Shown one piece after another: positions 33,141 through 42,207 of a stretch of 64,000 bases of DNA (the stretch's first letter is position 1; every line of letters begins with the position of its first letter). The stretch comes from Streptomyces glaucescens (GTDB taxonomy: Bacteria > Actinomycetota > Actinomycetes > Streptomycetales > Streptomycetaceae). A model generated the notes under the pieces. That model saw only the letters and a program-made list of their open reading frames with translations. It had not been told where the DNA came from and ran no database searches. Location of the stretch: contig NZ_CP009438.1 of the NCBI RefSeq assembly GCF_000761215.1, positions 3,465,001 to 3,529,000 on the forward strand. The letters are read 5' to 3'. Position numbers and translations under genes: made by a program.

Positions 33141-35534
33141 ATGACCCACATCGACGCGGACGCCCACACCGGCCCGGCGCGCCCCCTCTCCGCGGTGCCG
33201 CCCGGCGGGCTCACGGCCGCGGAGGTCGCCGAGCGGGTGGCGCGCGGGCAGGTCAACGACGTGCCGGTGCGCAGCAGCCGGTCGATGGCGGACATCATCC
33301 GGGCGAACGTGTTCACCCGGTTCAACGCGATCATCGGCGTGCTCTGGGTGATCATGCTGTTCGTCGCGCCGATCCAGGACGGCCTGTTCGGCTTCGTCAT
33401 CCTCGCCAACACCGGGATCGGCATCGTCCAGGAGTGGCGGGCCAAGAAGACGCTCGACTCGCTCGCGCTGATCGGCGAGGTGCGGCCCACGGTGCGCCGC
33501 GACGGGGTCGCCGCCGAGGTCGCCACCTCGGAGATCGTCCTCGACGACGTCCTGGAGATCGGCCCGGGCGACAAGGTCGTCGTGGACGGGGTGTGCGTCG
33601 AGACCGACGGCCTGGAGATCGACGAGTCGCTGCTCACCGGCGAGGCCGACCCGGTCGTCAAACGCCCCGGCGACCAGGTGATGTCCGGCAGCTTCGTGGT
33701 GGCCGGCGTGGGCGCCTTCCAGGCCGTCAAGGTGGGCCGCGAGGCCTACGCCGCACAGCTCGCCGAGGAGGCCTCCCGGTTCACCCTCGTCCGGTCCGAG
33801 CTGCGCTCCGGCATCTCCACCATCCTCAAGTACGTCACCTGGATGATGGTCCCGACCGCGATCGGCCTGATCATCAGCCAGCTGGTGGTCAAGGACACCG
33901 CCTTCAAGGACTCCGTCGCCCGGACCGTCGGCGGCATCGTGCCCATGGTCCCCGAGGGCCTGGTGCTGCTCACCTCGGTCGCCTTCGCGATCGGCGTGAT
34001 CCGGCTCGGCCGCAAACAGTGCCTGGTGCAGGAGCTGCCCGCGATCGAGGGCCTGGCCCGCGTCGACACCGTGTGCCTGGACAAGACCGGCACCCTCACC
34101 GAGGGCGGCATGGACGTCACCGAGCTGCGCGTCCTGGACGGCCACGAGGAGGCGTACATACGCCGTGTCCTCGGCGCCCTCGGCGAGTCCGACCCGCGCC
34201 CCAACACCTCCCTCCAGGCGATCATCGACGCCTACCCGGACGCCGAGGACTGGCGCTGCACCGAGTCGCTGCCGTTCTCCTCCGCCCGCAAGTACAGCGG
34301 CGCCTCCTTCAGCGAGGGCGACGGCGAGACCAGCACCTGGCTGCTGGGCGCCCCCGACGTACTGCTCGGCCCCGGCGACCCGGCCCTCACCGAGACCGAG
34401 CGGCTCAACGAGCAGGGCCTGCGCGTCCTGCTGCTCGCCCGCGCCGCCGGCGACGACCTGGACTCCGCCGAGGTCGCCCGGGGCGCCAGGCCGGCCGCCC
34501 TCGTCGTCCTGGAGCAGCGGCTGCGCAAGGACGCCGCCGACACCCTGCGCTACTTCGCCGAGCAGGACGTCCGCGCCAAGGTCGTCTCCGGCGACAACGC
34601 GGTCTCGGTCGGCGCGGTCGCGGGCAAGCTGGGCCTGAGCGGCGCCGTGGTGGACGCGCGCTCGCTGCCCGGCGACCGGGAGGGCATGGCGGCGGTCCTC
34701 GACGAGGGCACGGTGTTCGGCCGGGTCACCCCGCAGCAGAAGCGGGACATGGTCGGCGCGCTCCAGTTGCGCGGGCACACGGTCGCGATGACCGGCGACG
34801 GCGTGAACGACGTGCTCGCGCTGAAGGACGCCGACATCGGGGTGGCCATGGGCTCCGGCTCGGAGGCGACCCGGGCGGTGGCGCAGATCGTGCTGCTGAA
34901 CAACAGCTTCGCCACCCTGCCCTCGGTGGTGGCGGAGGGCCGCCGGGTGATCGGCAACATCACGCGCGTGGCGACGCTGTTCCTGGTGAAGACCGTCTAC
35001 TCGGTGCTGCTGGCGATCCTGGTGGTCTGCTGGCAGGTGGAGTACCCGTTCCTGCCCCGCCACCTCACCCTGCTGTCCACCCTCACCATCGGCGTCCCGG
35101 CGTTCTTCCTGGCGCTCGCGCCGAACAGGGAGCGGGCGAAGCCGAACTTCGTGCGGCGGGTGATGCGGTACGCGATCCCGGGCGGCGCGCTGGCCGCGCT
35201 GGCGACCTTCGCGACGTACCTGATCGCCGGGCACCACTACTCGGGGCCGGGCGCGCTGGACGCGGAGACCAGTGCCGCCACGCTGACGCTGTTCCTGATC
35301 TCGATGTGGGTGCTGGCCATCATCGCCCGCCCCTACACCTGGTGGCGGATCGCGCTGGTCGCGGCGATGGGCGCGGCGTTCGTGGTGGTGCTGGTGGTGC
35401 CGTGGCTCCAGGACTTCTTCGCGCTGAAGCTGGTCGGTGTGACGATGCCCTGGATCGCGGTGGGCATCGCGGCGGGAGCGGCGGCCGCCCTGGAACTGCT
35501 GTGGAGGTGGGTCGGCCGCCGGTTCCCCGCGTGA
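33141..35534 (+). CDS. P-type cation ATPase, CtpE-like
   Basis: A 797-aa P-type ATPase. The actuator domain has LLTGEADPV, the TM4 motif is MVPEGLVLL, the phosphorylation site is CLDKTGTLTEG, the hinge is MTGDGVNDVLALKDADIGVAMGSGSEATRAVAQIVLLNN, and the C-terminal half has about six helices. MVPEGL instead of CPC or PEGL variants of heavy-metal pumps, and the lack of an N-terminal metal-binding domain, fit CtpE, which handles calcium in mycobacteria. TACCGT (33128-33133) lies 7 nt before the ATG, with no Shine-Dalgarno. Substrate remains an inference. Confidence 0.9.
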   Translation: MTHIDADAHTGPARPLSAVPPGGLTAAEVAERVARGQVNDVPVRSSRSMADIIRANVFTRFNAIIGVLWVIMLFVAPIQDGLFGFVILANTGIGIVQEWRAKKTLDSLALIGEVRPTVRRDGVAAEVATSEIVLDDVLEIGPGDKVVVDGVCVETDGLEIDESLLTGEADPVVKRPGDQVMSGSFVVAGVGAFQAVKVGREAYAAQLAEEASRFTLVRSELRSGISTILKYVTWMMVPTAIGLIISQLVVKDTAFKDSVARTVGGIVPMVPEGLVLLTSVAFAIGVIRLGRKQCLVQELPAIEGLARVDTVCLDKTGTLTEGGMDVTELRVLDGHEEAYIRRVLGALGESDPRPNTSLQAIIDAYPDAEDWRCTESLPFSSARKYSGASFSEGDGETSTWLLGAPDVLLGPGDPALTETERLNEQGLRVLLLARAAGDDLDSAEVARGARPAALVVLEQRLRKDAADTLRYFAEQDVRAKVVSGDNAVSVGAVAGKLGLSGAVVDARSLPGDREGMAAVLDEGTVFGRVTPQQKRDMVGALQLRGHTVAMTGDGVNDVLALKDADIGVAMGSGSEATRAVAQIVLLNNSFATLPSVVAEGRRVIGNITRVATLFLVKTVYSVLLAILVVCWQVEYPFLPRHLTLLSTLTIGVPAFFLALAPNRERAKPNFVRRVMRYAIPGGALAALATFATYLIAGHHYSGPGALDAETSAATLTLFLISMWVLAIIARPYTWWRIALVAAMGAAFVVVLVVPWLQDFFALKLVGVTMPWIAVGIAAGAAAALELLWRWVGRRFPA

Positions 35535-35547
35535 GAGTGCCCGGGGG

Positions 35548-36453
35548 TTACTGCACGTCGACGAGGTCGCCCGCGGCGTTCACGGCCGGGACGGCGACGT
35601 TGCCCGCGAAGCTGTAGCGGTAGTAGCCGTCGGCCGACGCCTTGACCGTCGTCTTCAGGACACCGCCGGCGGCGGACTTGACGGTCTTCACCGTGGTGTA
35701 GCTGGTGGCGTTCTTCGTGCGGAACTGAAGCTTCACCGACTGGTTGGCGTACCCGGAGTACTTGTGGGTCTCCCAGTTGGCGATGGACAGCTTGCCGGCC
35801 ACGGTGAGGGTGGCGCCCTTCTTCACCGGCTCCGGGGTGGCGTCGACGGTCAGCAGGGAGGCGCGCTGGACCCGCGCGGTGCCGAGGTCGCCCTGGTCGG
35901 CGTAACCGACCTTGGTGATGTCGAAGTCGAAGCCTTCCGGGTCCTGGCCGTTGTAGTCGATGGCCAGGGCCGCGCCCTTCCAGGTGCCGGCGTCGCGGTT
36001 GAGCAGGTCGTCCTGGGCCGGGTAGATGTCGATCTTGCCGGTGCAGGCGGCGGTGGTGGCCGAGGTGGCCTTGCAGGTGGCCGGGCTGTTGCCCATCAGC
36101 GGCACGGCGGTCGGCGCGTCGAAGCTGCCGCGGTACAGGTAGGGGGCGGTGAGGAAGTCGGCGGACTTCACGTCGACGTCCGAGCCGTGGGTCAGGGTGT
36201 AGGTGACCGTGCGCGAGACGTGGGCGCCGGTGCCGACCGCGATCTCCTTGGCCACCTTGAAGTTGGAGAAGGTGACGTTCAGGTCGTACGGCTTCCCCGG
36301 GGCGCGGTCGTTCGCGGCCCGGGCGATCTTCGCGGCGTCGGTGCGGTAGTCGCCGTCCTGGGCGGTCCCGCCGGCGGCCTGGGCGGCCGGGACGGCGAGG
36401 GCGGAGAGGGCCAGGGCGCCGGTGACGGCGGCCACGGTGGCTCGTATGCGCAT
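35548..36453 (-). CDS. Secreted calcium-binding-like protein, paralogue B
   Basis: A 301-aa exported protein. The signal peptide is MRIRATVAAVTGALALSALAVPAAQA. A first domain has the Cys pair ATCKATSATTAACTGKIDIYP, which could form a disulfide. A C-terminal immunoglobulin-like domain has VKKGATLTVAGKLSIANWE, QSVKLQFRTKNATSYTTVK and KASADGYYRYSFAG, then VPAVNAAGDLVDVQ. It is about half identical to the gene just upstream (36633-37568), clearly a tandem duplicate. Function unknown; the Ig-like domain resembles those of secreted streptomycete surface proteins. ATG 36453 is set by the signal peptide. Confidence 0.75.
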   Translation of the reverse strand: MRIRATVAAVTGALALSALAVPAAQAAGGTAQDGDYRTDAAKIARAANDRAPGKPYDLNVTFSNFKVAKEIAVGTGAHVSRTVTYTLTHGSDVDVKSADFLTAPYLYRGSFDAPTAVPLMGNSPATCKATSATTAACTGKIDIYPAQDDLLNRDAGTWKGAALAIDYNGQDPEGFDFDITKVGYADQGDLGTARVQRASLLTVDATPEPVKKGATLTVAGKLSIANWETHKYSGYANQSVKLQFRTKNATSYTTVKTVKSAAGGVLKTTVKASADGYYRYSFAGNVAVPAVNAAGDLVDVQ

Positions 36454-36577
36454 GCGTTCCCCAAGTGGATGATCGTGAAGTCGAGTCATGACTCACGTGG
36501 TCAGATGGGCTTGAGGGGCCGGGGGTTGCCTGGGCCGGGCAGTGCGGCCGAAAAACGCGCCCGGCCCCGGGAAAGGG

Positions 36578-36606
36578 CACGGCCCCGGACGGCTTCCGGG
36601 GCCGTG
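36578..36606 (-). terminator. Terminator between the secreted paralogues
   Basis: A perfect 12-bp stem, 36578-36589 with 36595-36606, and a 5-nt loop. On the minus strand it follows the paralogue A stop by 26 nt, and a GC stem plus a T-run (at 36551-36555, read as TTTTT) lies beyond it. Confidence 0.75.
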
Positions 36607-36632
36607 GCCGCGGCGGACGCCGCGGGAGGTGC

Positions 36633-37568
36633 TCAGCGCACGTCGACGAAGTCACCCGCGGCGTTGACGGCCGGGGTGCTCGTGGTGCCCGCGAAGCTGT
36701 AGCGGTAGTAGCCGTCGGCGGACGCCTTGACCGTGGTCTTCAGGTTGCCGTAGCTGTTCGTCTTGATCGTCTTGATCGTGGTGTAGCTGGTCGCGTTCTT
36801 CGTGCGGTACTGGAGCTTCACCGACTGGCCGGCGTACCCGTTGTACTTGCCGGTCTCCCAGTTGGCGCGGGAGAGCTGGCCGGTGACGGTGAGGGTGGCA
36901 CCCTTCTTCACCGGCTCCGGGGCGGCGTTGACCGTCAGCTTGGAGAAGCGCTGCAGACGGGTCGTGGTCAGGTTGTCGGCCTCGGTGTAGCCGACCTTGC
37001 TCCAGTCCGGCTCGTCGGCCATGAGCTGGTCGTTCCAGTCCACGGCGTAGCCGACGGCCTTCCAGGTGGTGGCGTCCGCGTTCATCAGGTCGCCGTCGGC
37101 CGGGTAGATGTCGACGGTGCCCTTGCAGGACGCGGTCGTCGCCGAGGTGGCGGTGCACACCGGGTAGTCGTCGCCGATCAGGACGTTGACCGGCTTCTCG
37201 AGGGTGCCGCGGTAGAGGAAGACGTCCAGCTCGAAGTCTTCGGCGTCCAGGTCGATGTCCGCGGCGTGCGTCACCTTGAAGGTCAGCGGCACGGTCTTCT
37301 TGGCGGTGGTGCCGACCGCGATCGGCTTGCCGGCGTTGACCTTCACGCCGGAGAAGGTGAGGTTCAGGGCGTAGGGCGTGCCCTCGTCCGCGGCGGCGGC
37401 GGAGAAGGCGCTGCGGTCCGACCCGGCGGAGGCGGCCTGGTGGGCGGCCAGCACCGAGGCGACCCGGTCACCGCGGCTCGGGGCGTCGGCGGCCTGTACG
37501 GCCGGCGCGACGACGACGGACAGGGCGAGGGCACCGGAGACGGCGCCGAGGGTGGTGCGGATGCGCAT
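36633..37568 (-). CDS. Secreted calcium-binding-like protein, paralogue A
   Basis: A 311-aa exported protein with signal peptide MRIRTTLGAVSGALALSVVVAPAVQA. It shares the layout of the next gene: a first domain with the Cys pair VCTATSATTASCKGTVDIYP and a C-terminal Ig-like domain, PVKKGATLTVTGQLSRANWE, QSVKLQYRTKNATSYTTIK and KASADGYYRYSFAG, then TPAVNAAGDFVDVR. The middle region is more acidic (DIDLDAEDFELDVF). A separate hairpin terminator follows each copy's region, suggesting independent expression. A 9-bp inverted repeat lies upstream at 37706-37749. Confidence 0.75.
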   Translation of the reverse strand: MRIRTTLGAVSGALALSVVVAPAVQAADAPSRGDRVASVLAAHQAASAGSDRSAFSAAAADEGTPYALNLTFSGVKVNAGKPIAVGTTAKKTVPLTFKVTHAADIDLDAEDFELDVFLYRGTLEKPVNVLIGDDYPVCTATSATTASCKGTVDIYPADGDLMNADATTWKAVGYAVDWNDQLMADEPDWSKVGYTEADNLTTTRLQRFSKLTVNAAPEPVKKGATLTVTGQLSRANWETGKYNGYAGQSVKLQYRTKNATSYTTIKTIKTNSYGNLKTTVKASADGYYRYSFAGTTSTPAVNAAGDFVDVR

Positions 37569-37811
37569 GGTCTTCCCCGTGGAGAGAAAGGGGCCCCGCC
37601 GCCCGTCGAACCGCACGGCTGGTGAGGTGCGTACGGGGCCCAAGTGATCGCGGAGTCTGTTGACTCGCATGATCAGATCCACGGGACGGGCCGATGGTTG
37701 TACGTCCGGTGAGGAATTCGTGCGCGAAGTCCGCGAGATCCCTCACCGGCCCCCTGGGCCCGCCCCGCGCCGGCCGTGACGGTCGCACACTGGTGCGCCG
37801 GTCGCACCGGG
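37569..37811. other. Intergenic region with inverted repeats
   Basis: No gene seen. It contains the promoter region of paralogue A, a perfect 9-bp inverted repeat CCGGTGAGG (37706-37714) and CCTCACCGG (37741-37749), and a GC-rich stem-forming stretch at about 37770-37800 that may terminate the sacsin-like gene. Confidence 0.5.
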
Positions 37812-40800
37812 TCAGTCGAACCAGCGGTCCCGCGCCAGCTCCTCCGTCCGCGACGGGTCCTCCAGCAGCGCGGCCACCTCGAAGCGGCGCGGCCACTGCC
37901 CGGCCGCCCAGGCCAGCCCGGCGGCGACGCCCTCCAGGGTGGCGGCGTGCAGCACCCCGTCGGCGGTCACCCGCCAGTCGATCTCCACGCCGTCCACGAC
38001 CAGTTCCTCGTGCTCGACGTACGACCGGGGCGTTCCCGGCCCGAGCAGCACCCGCACCGCATCCGGTACGTCGTGCTCGGCGCCCTCGCTCGTCACTTCC
38101 CCGGTGACCGACTCGCTCAGCCGCCGCACCTGGAACAGCTCGGCCAGCTCGGCGGCCCGGCTCGGCCGCACCGGCAGCAGCGGCACCCCGCCGGTGAACG
38201 GCAGCAGGTCCGGCGAGTCGACGACGACCGCGTCGGCCGCGTCCACCACCTCCACCCGCCCGTCCACGACCGCCCGCACCTCGTCCGGCAGCGTCACCAG
38301 ATCCGGGTCCAGCTCGGCCAGCGCCCCGTACAGACCGTGCAGTTGGGCGGCGGTCACCTGCCGCCGCGGGTCGGCGAGCCGGTCCAGCAGCTCCGCCGCG
38401 CCGCCCGGCTCGTCGAGCAGCGCGGCCACCGAGGTGCGCACCCCGAGCGCCCGCAGCACCTGCTCGTCGTCGAACCCGGTGGCGTCCGCCTCCTCGTACA
38501 GCCCGCGCAGCAGCGGATCACCGCCGGCGGCGAGCAGCCCGGCCGGACGGCGGCCGTCCAGCACCGGGTGCCCGCGCAGCCACCACGCCGTGTACGGCCG
38601 CACCACCTCGTGGGTGCCGTCGGGCAGCAGGATCCGCACCGGCTGGGTGAGCGCGTCGCGCAGCGGCGGCCGGGCGAGCAGGGCGAGCGCCTGCGGCCAC
38701 TTGTCGTCGTCGACCAGGTCCAGGTCCCGTACGGCGACCAGTTCGGTCGCCACCGGCGGCACCGGCGTGTCCGGGAACCGGTCCAGGACGTCCTCGCACC
38801 ACACGTCCACGGCGTCCAGCAGCCCGGGATCGTCCGGCTCGGCGAAGTCGCCCTCCCGGGGCTCCAGTTCGTCCGGGTCGAGGACCACGTCCGTGGCCCG
38901 CACCAGCGCGAAGTCCGCCAGCACCCCGCACGCGGCGAGTGGCCCCTCACCGAACCGCTCGGCCAGCTCGGGGTCCAGCAGGGGCAGTTCGCCCTCCCGC
39001 ATCACCCGGGCGAAGGCACTGCCCGGGAAGACCAGCTCACCGGCCGGGGTCGGCTCCCCCTCCTCGTCCGGCAGCGCGAGCGCGCCCAGCCACGGCTCGT
39101 CACCCGGCTCGAGACCCGCCTCCCGCACCAGCGTCAGCACGAGGTCGGCCAGCTCCTCCGCGTCGAGCGCGTCCTCCTCCCAGCCGGCGCCGCCCCCGTC
39201 CTCGTCCAGGGAGGCGGCGACGGCGGCCCGCACCTGCGGCGTGGTCAGCACGGCCCGCGGGGTCGCCGGGAGCGCGCCCAGCTTCTCCAGCAGCGGGTGC
39301 GCGGCGTCCGGATGGGCCACCTTCAGCCCCAGCCGGGCCAGCACCTCCGGGTCGGTCACCGTGGCGTCGGCGAGGGGCAGCAGCACCCGCCGCGGCCCGA
39401 TCGTCGTCCTGCCGTCGGCCAGCGGCACCGGCAGCCCCGACAGCCGGTCCGGGTCCACCCCGGCGAGACTGTCGTACAGCCGCCACCACCAGCCGGGCTC
39501 CTTCTCCAGCCCGGCCAGCCGGTCCACCGCGTCCGTCAGCGGCACCCGGGCCACCCCCAGCGTCCGCAGCTCCACCCGCCGCTCGAGACCCGCCGGCAGC
39601 AGCGTGGGCAGCACCTCGGCGAGCACCCGCACGGTGTCCGCCCCGGCACCCTCCACCACCTCGGCGTCCCGGGGGCGCAGCGACTCCGGCACCTCGCCGT
39701 CCCCCTCGGCGGGCGGGAGGGCGGGGGGCAGGAACGACGTACGCGGCAGCCGCTGGAGGATCGCCTGCCGCAGCGCCCCGTCCAGCTCGCCCTTGCCCAG
39801 CGGTCCGGGCACCAGGCCGATGATCCCGTCCGTCACCGGCCGCCAGTCCGCCAGCAGCGCGGCGTAGGCGTCCGCCGCCCGCTCCACCAGGAAGTCCGTG
39901 AGCGGGCCGGGGGCGGCGTGCCGCCGGGTGGTGTCCAGCGGGAAGGACGCGATGAGCAGCGCGGGCACCCCCAGGGGCTCGTCACTGGGGGTCGGCGCGT
40001 GCACCACCGGAGCGGTCCGGGGCCGGGCGGGCGCCCCGCTCCCCTGCTCCACGGGCACGGCCCAGGTGACCGACCAGTACGGCCGCAGCCGCTCCTCGAC
40101 CGGCCGTCCGGCCAGGAGAGCGGGCTCCAGCGAGCCGTGCGCGGACGAGGTGCGCCAGGTCGTCGTCCCGTCCCGTGAGTCCTCCACGACGGTCAGCGCA
40201 CCCTCGGCCCGCCGCCACAGGGTCCGCGGCGCGTCGTCCCCGATCTCGACGACGACCTCCTCCAGTCCCGGCAGGGTGAGCAGGAGCGCGTCGTCGACGG
40301 CGTGCAGCAGCCGCTCCGCGAGATCGGCCGCGGCCGCGTCCCGCAGCGGCAGGATGACCGCCGTGTCGTACGGCTCCGGCGGGCGTCCCTCGGCGGCGAA
40401 CGGCAGCCGCAGCAGCGGCACGTGCCCGTCCCGCCGCCTGATCTCGTCCCCCAGCCCCGGGCTGTGCCGCGCCACCTCGGCGGCCAGGTCCCGCGCCTCG
40501 GCCAGCGACCAGCGCACCCCGCCGTGCCGCCCGACGACAGCGGGCTCGTCCGTCACGGCGAGCACGGCCGCGAACCCGACACCGAACCGCCCGACGGCCC
40601 CGTCACGGGTGTCCCGCTTGGCGGACGCCCGCAGCGTGGACAGGGACTCGACACCCGCCGCGTCCAGTGCGGCACCCGTGTTCGCGGCGACCAGGACCCC
40701 GTCCCGGAGGGTGAGCCGGAGCCGCCCGGGCACGTTCGCGCGGGCGGCGGCATCGGCGGCGTTCTGCGCCAGCTCGACGACGAGCCGGTCCCGGTACCCG

Positions 40801-40943
40801 CCGAGGACCAGGTCCTCCTCGGCGTTGGCGTCCTCCCGGAACCTCGCCGGACTGGTCGCCCACGCGTCCAACACCCCACGCCGCAGCCGCCCCGTCCCGA
40901 ACGGATCGGCCCCCTCGGCCGCAGGCCGCACGTACTTGCTCAC
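37812..40943 (-). CDS. Sacsin/Hsp90-like GHKL ATPase, 1043 aa
   Basis: A large cytoplasmic protein whose first 200 residues are a GHKL (Hsp90-type) ATPase: N-box VVELAQNAADAAARAN, G1 box LVAANTGAAL with the preceding DGVL, and G2 box DGAVGRFGVGFAAVLAV. The rest (about 800 residues) has no recognisable domain but is rich in acidic and Leu-rich helices. It matches the actinobacterial 'sacsin N-terminal ATP-binding-like' proteins. ATG 40943 starts MSKYVRPAAEGADPFGT. Nearby genes are a WhiJ-type regulator and a DUF3027 protein. A chaperone-like role is plausible but unproven. Confidence 0.82.
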   Translation of the reverse strand: MSKYVRPAAEGADPFGTGRLRRGVLDAWATSPARFREDANAEEDLVLGGYRDRLVVELAQNAADAAARANVPGRLRLTLRDGVLVAANTGAALDAAGVESLSTLRASAKRDTRDGAVGRFGVGFAAVLAVTDEPAVVGRHGGVRWSLAEARDLAAEVARHSPGLGDEIRRRDGHVPLLRLPFAAEGRPPEPYDTAVILPLRDAAAADLAERLLHAVDDALLLTLPGLEEVVVEIGDDAPRTLWRRAEGALTVVEDSRDGTTTWRTSSAHGSLEPALLAGRPVEERLRPYWSVTWAVPVEQGSGAPARPRTAPVVHAPTPSDEPLGVPALLIASFPLDTTRRHAAPGPLTDFLVERAADAYAALLADWRPVTDGIIGLVPGPLGKGELDGALRQAILQRLPRTSFLPPALPPAEGDGEVPESLRPRDAEVVEGAGADTVRVLAEVLPTLLPAGLERRVELRTLGVARVPLTDAVDRLAGLEKEPGWWWRLYDSLAGVDPDRLSGLPVPLADGRTTIGPRRVLLPLADATVTDPEVLARLGLKVAHPDAAHPLLEKLGALPATPRAVLTTPQVRAAVAASLDEDGGGAGWEEDALDAEELADLVLTLVREAGLEPGDEPWLGALALPDEEGEPTPAGELVFPGSAFARVMREGELPLLDPELAERFGEGPLAACGVLADFALVRATDVVLDPDELEPREGDFAEPDDPGLLDAVDVWCEDVLDRFPDTPVPPVATELVAVRDLDLVDDDKWPQALALLARPPLRDALTQPVRILLPDGTHEVVRPYTAWWLRGHPVLDGRRPAGLLAAGGDPLLRGLYEEADATGFDDEQVLRALGVRTSVAALLDEPGGAAELLDRLADPRRQVTAAQLHGLYGALAELDPDLVTLPDEVRAVVDGRVEVVDAADAVVVDSPDLLPFTGGVPLLPVRPSRAAELAELFQVRRLSESVTGEVTSEGAEHDVPDAVRVLLGPGTPRSYVEHEELVVDGVEIDWRVTADGVLHAATLEGVAAGLAWAAGQWPRRFEVAALLEDPSRTEELARDRWFD

Positions 40944-40997
40944 GTTGCCTTCTCCTCCTCGACGAGAGGACGAAGGTACCGCGAGCGGGGGCTCCGC

Positions 40998-41486
40998 CTA
41001 GTCGCGGGACGCGTACGCCAGAAAGTCCGTCCAGGCCTCGGGGGCGAGGATGAGGCGGGGGCCGCCGGTGTGCTTGGAGTCGCGGATGTGGATGGTGCGG
41101 GGGGTGGTGGCGACCTCCAGGCAGGAGTCGCCTTCGCTGCCGCTGCTGTAACTGCTCTTGCGCCAGTCGACCGCGACCTCGACGCAGGACTCGCCATCGT
41201 TGCCGCTGCTGTAACTGCTCTTGCGCCAGTCGAACGCGACCTCGACGCAGGAGTCGCCCTCACTGCTGCTGCTATAGCTGCTCTTGAACCACGTCAGCAG
41301 CACCTCGTCCGCCCTGTCCAGATACTCCGGGCGGGGGATCCGTTTCCCACCCTCGATCTTGTAGACGAGGTCCTCCCCGTACCCGACCGCCGCCGCGAAC
41401 TCAGCGGCTCGCATCCCCACGGCCTCGCGCCGCAGCCGCAATTGCCGCCCCCACGGTGGTGACGACGGCGAGACCCCAGTCGTCAT
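40998..41486 (-). CDS. Fused WhiJ-like HTH + triplicated DUF397 protein
   Basis: A 162-aa single-chain protein. Residues 10-65 are an XRE helix-turn-helix (WGRQLRLRREAVGMRAAEFA, GEDLVYKIEGGKRIPRPEYLDRADEVL), the normal start of a WhiJ-like protein. The DUF5753 domain of about 200 residues that should follow is missing. The chain runs straight into three DUF397 motifs (WFKSSYSSSSEGDSCVEVA, WRKSSYSSGNDGESCVEVA, WRKSSYSSGSEGDSCLEVA) and the DUF397 end IHIRDSKHTGGPRLILAPEAW. It looks like a deletion fusion of a regulator and its partner gene. ATG 41486 is used; longer in-frame starts give unlikely tails. Confidence 0.75.
   Translation of the reverse strand: MTTGVSPSSPPWGRQLRLRREAVGMRAAEFAAAVGYGEDLVYKIEGGKRIPRPEYLDRADEVLLTWFKSSYSSSSEGDSCVEVAFDWRKSSYSSGNDGESCVEVAVDWRKSSYSSGSEGDSCLEVATTPRTIHIRDSKHTGGPRLILAPEAWTDFLAYASRD
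41112..41300. repeat. Three tandem 63-bp repeats encoding DUF397 motifs
   Basis: Units 41112-41174, 41175-41237 and 41238-41300. The first two differ at only about 6 of 63 positions; the third is alike over its first 48 nt and then diverges. The unit length is a multiple of three, so each copy adds 21 residues without a frameshift. Confidence 0.85.
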
Positions 41487-41711
41487 CCGGATCCACCTCC
41501 CACCCCGGCTCGTCCGCCTCGGTCCTGAGCCGTCCCGCGTCCGCTTCCACCAACATCCGCACCCCTCCGTCGTACCGCTGTAGCGCAGCAGCGCCCTACC
41601 CGTACGCCCCGACCCGACAGCCCGGACATGACCGGACAAGCCTCGGACAGTAACCGTACGTACCCACTGAGTGACTTCTCACGGTACGCACGCACCGCCA
41701 CGCTGAGTGAC

Positions 41712-42113
41712 GTGAACCAGGAAACCGTCACCCCCGTCCGCAACTACAGCGTCCAGCTCTCCTCCACCCGGCGCGGAGCCCGCCTCGCCCGGCTGCTGGC
41801 CGCGGAGCGACTGCGCTCGTGGGGGCTGCCCCTGGACCCGGCGGAGCTGATCGTGGCCGAGCTGGCGGCGAACGCCGTCACGCACGGCAGGGTGCCGGGC
41901 CGGGACTTCCGCCTGCTGCTCTACGTCGTCGGCGACACCCTCCGCATCGAGGTGACCGATACGTGCGGCACCCGGCTGCCCCGCGTCCGGCAGGCGGATC
42001 CGGACGCCGACTCGGGCCGGGGCCTCCTCCTGGTCGACGCCCTGGCCGCTCGCTGGGGAGTCACCGAGGGACCCGCACCGCGCAAGACGGTCTGGGCGGA
42101 GGTCACTCGATGA
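41712..42113 (+). CDS. RsbW/AbaA-like ATP-binding (HATPase) protein
   Basis: A 133-aa GHKL ATPase of the anti-sigma/SpoIIAB fold: RNYSVQLSSTRRGARLARLLA, N-box ELIVAELAANAVTHGRVPGR, G1 box RIEVTDTCGTRLP, G2 box DADSGRGLLLVDALAARWGV. Such proteins are standard members of WhiJ/aba-like loci together with HTH and DUF397 genes, and this one is divergent from the HTH-DUF397 fusion. GTG 41712 (VNQETVTPVRNYSV) fits homologues; ATG 41628 in the same frame would add 28 residues. No clear ribosome-binding site is seen at either start. Confidence 0.82.
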   Translation: MNQETVTPVRNYSVQLSSTRRGARLARLLAAERLRSWGLPLDPAELIVAELAANAVTHGRVPGRDFRLLLYVVGDTLRIEVTDTCGTRLPRVRQADPDADSGRGLLLVDALAARWGVTEGPAPRKTVWAEVTR

Positions 42114-42207
42114 CGTGGCCGTCGGGGCCGCCCCAGGCGGCCCCGCCCTAAGGTGGCCCCCGCCCCAGCGGGCACCCCCGGCTCTCGATCCCTTCTTACG
42201 AGTGACC

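Noticed and set aside
41112..41300. Tandem repeat of a mobile element or CRISPR
   Set aside because: The repeats are in frame and encode known DUF397 motifs inside a gene.
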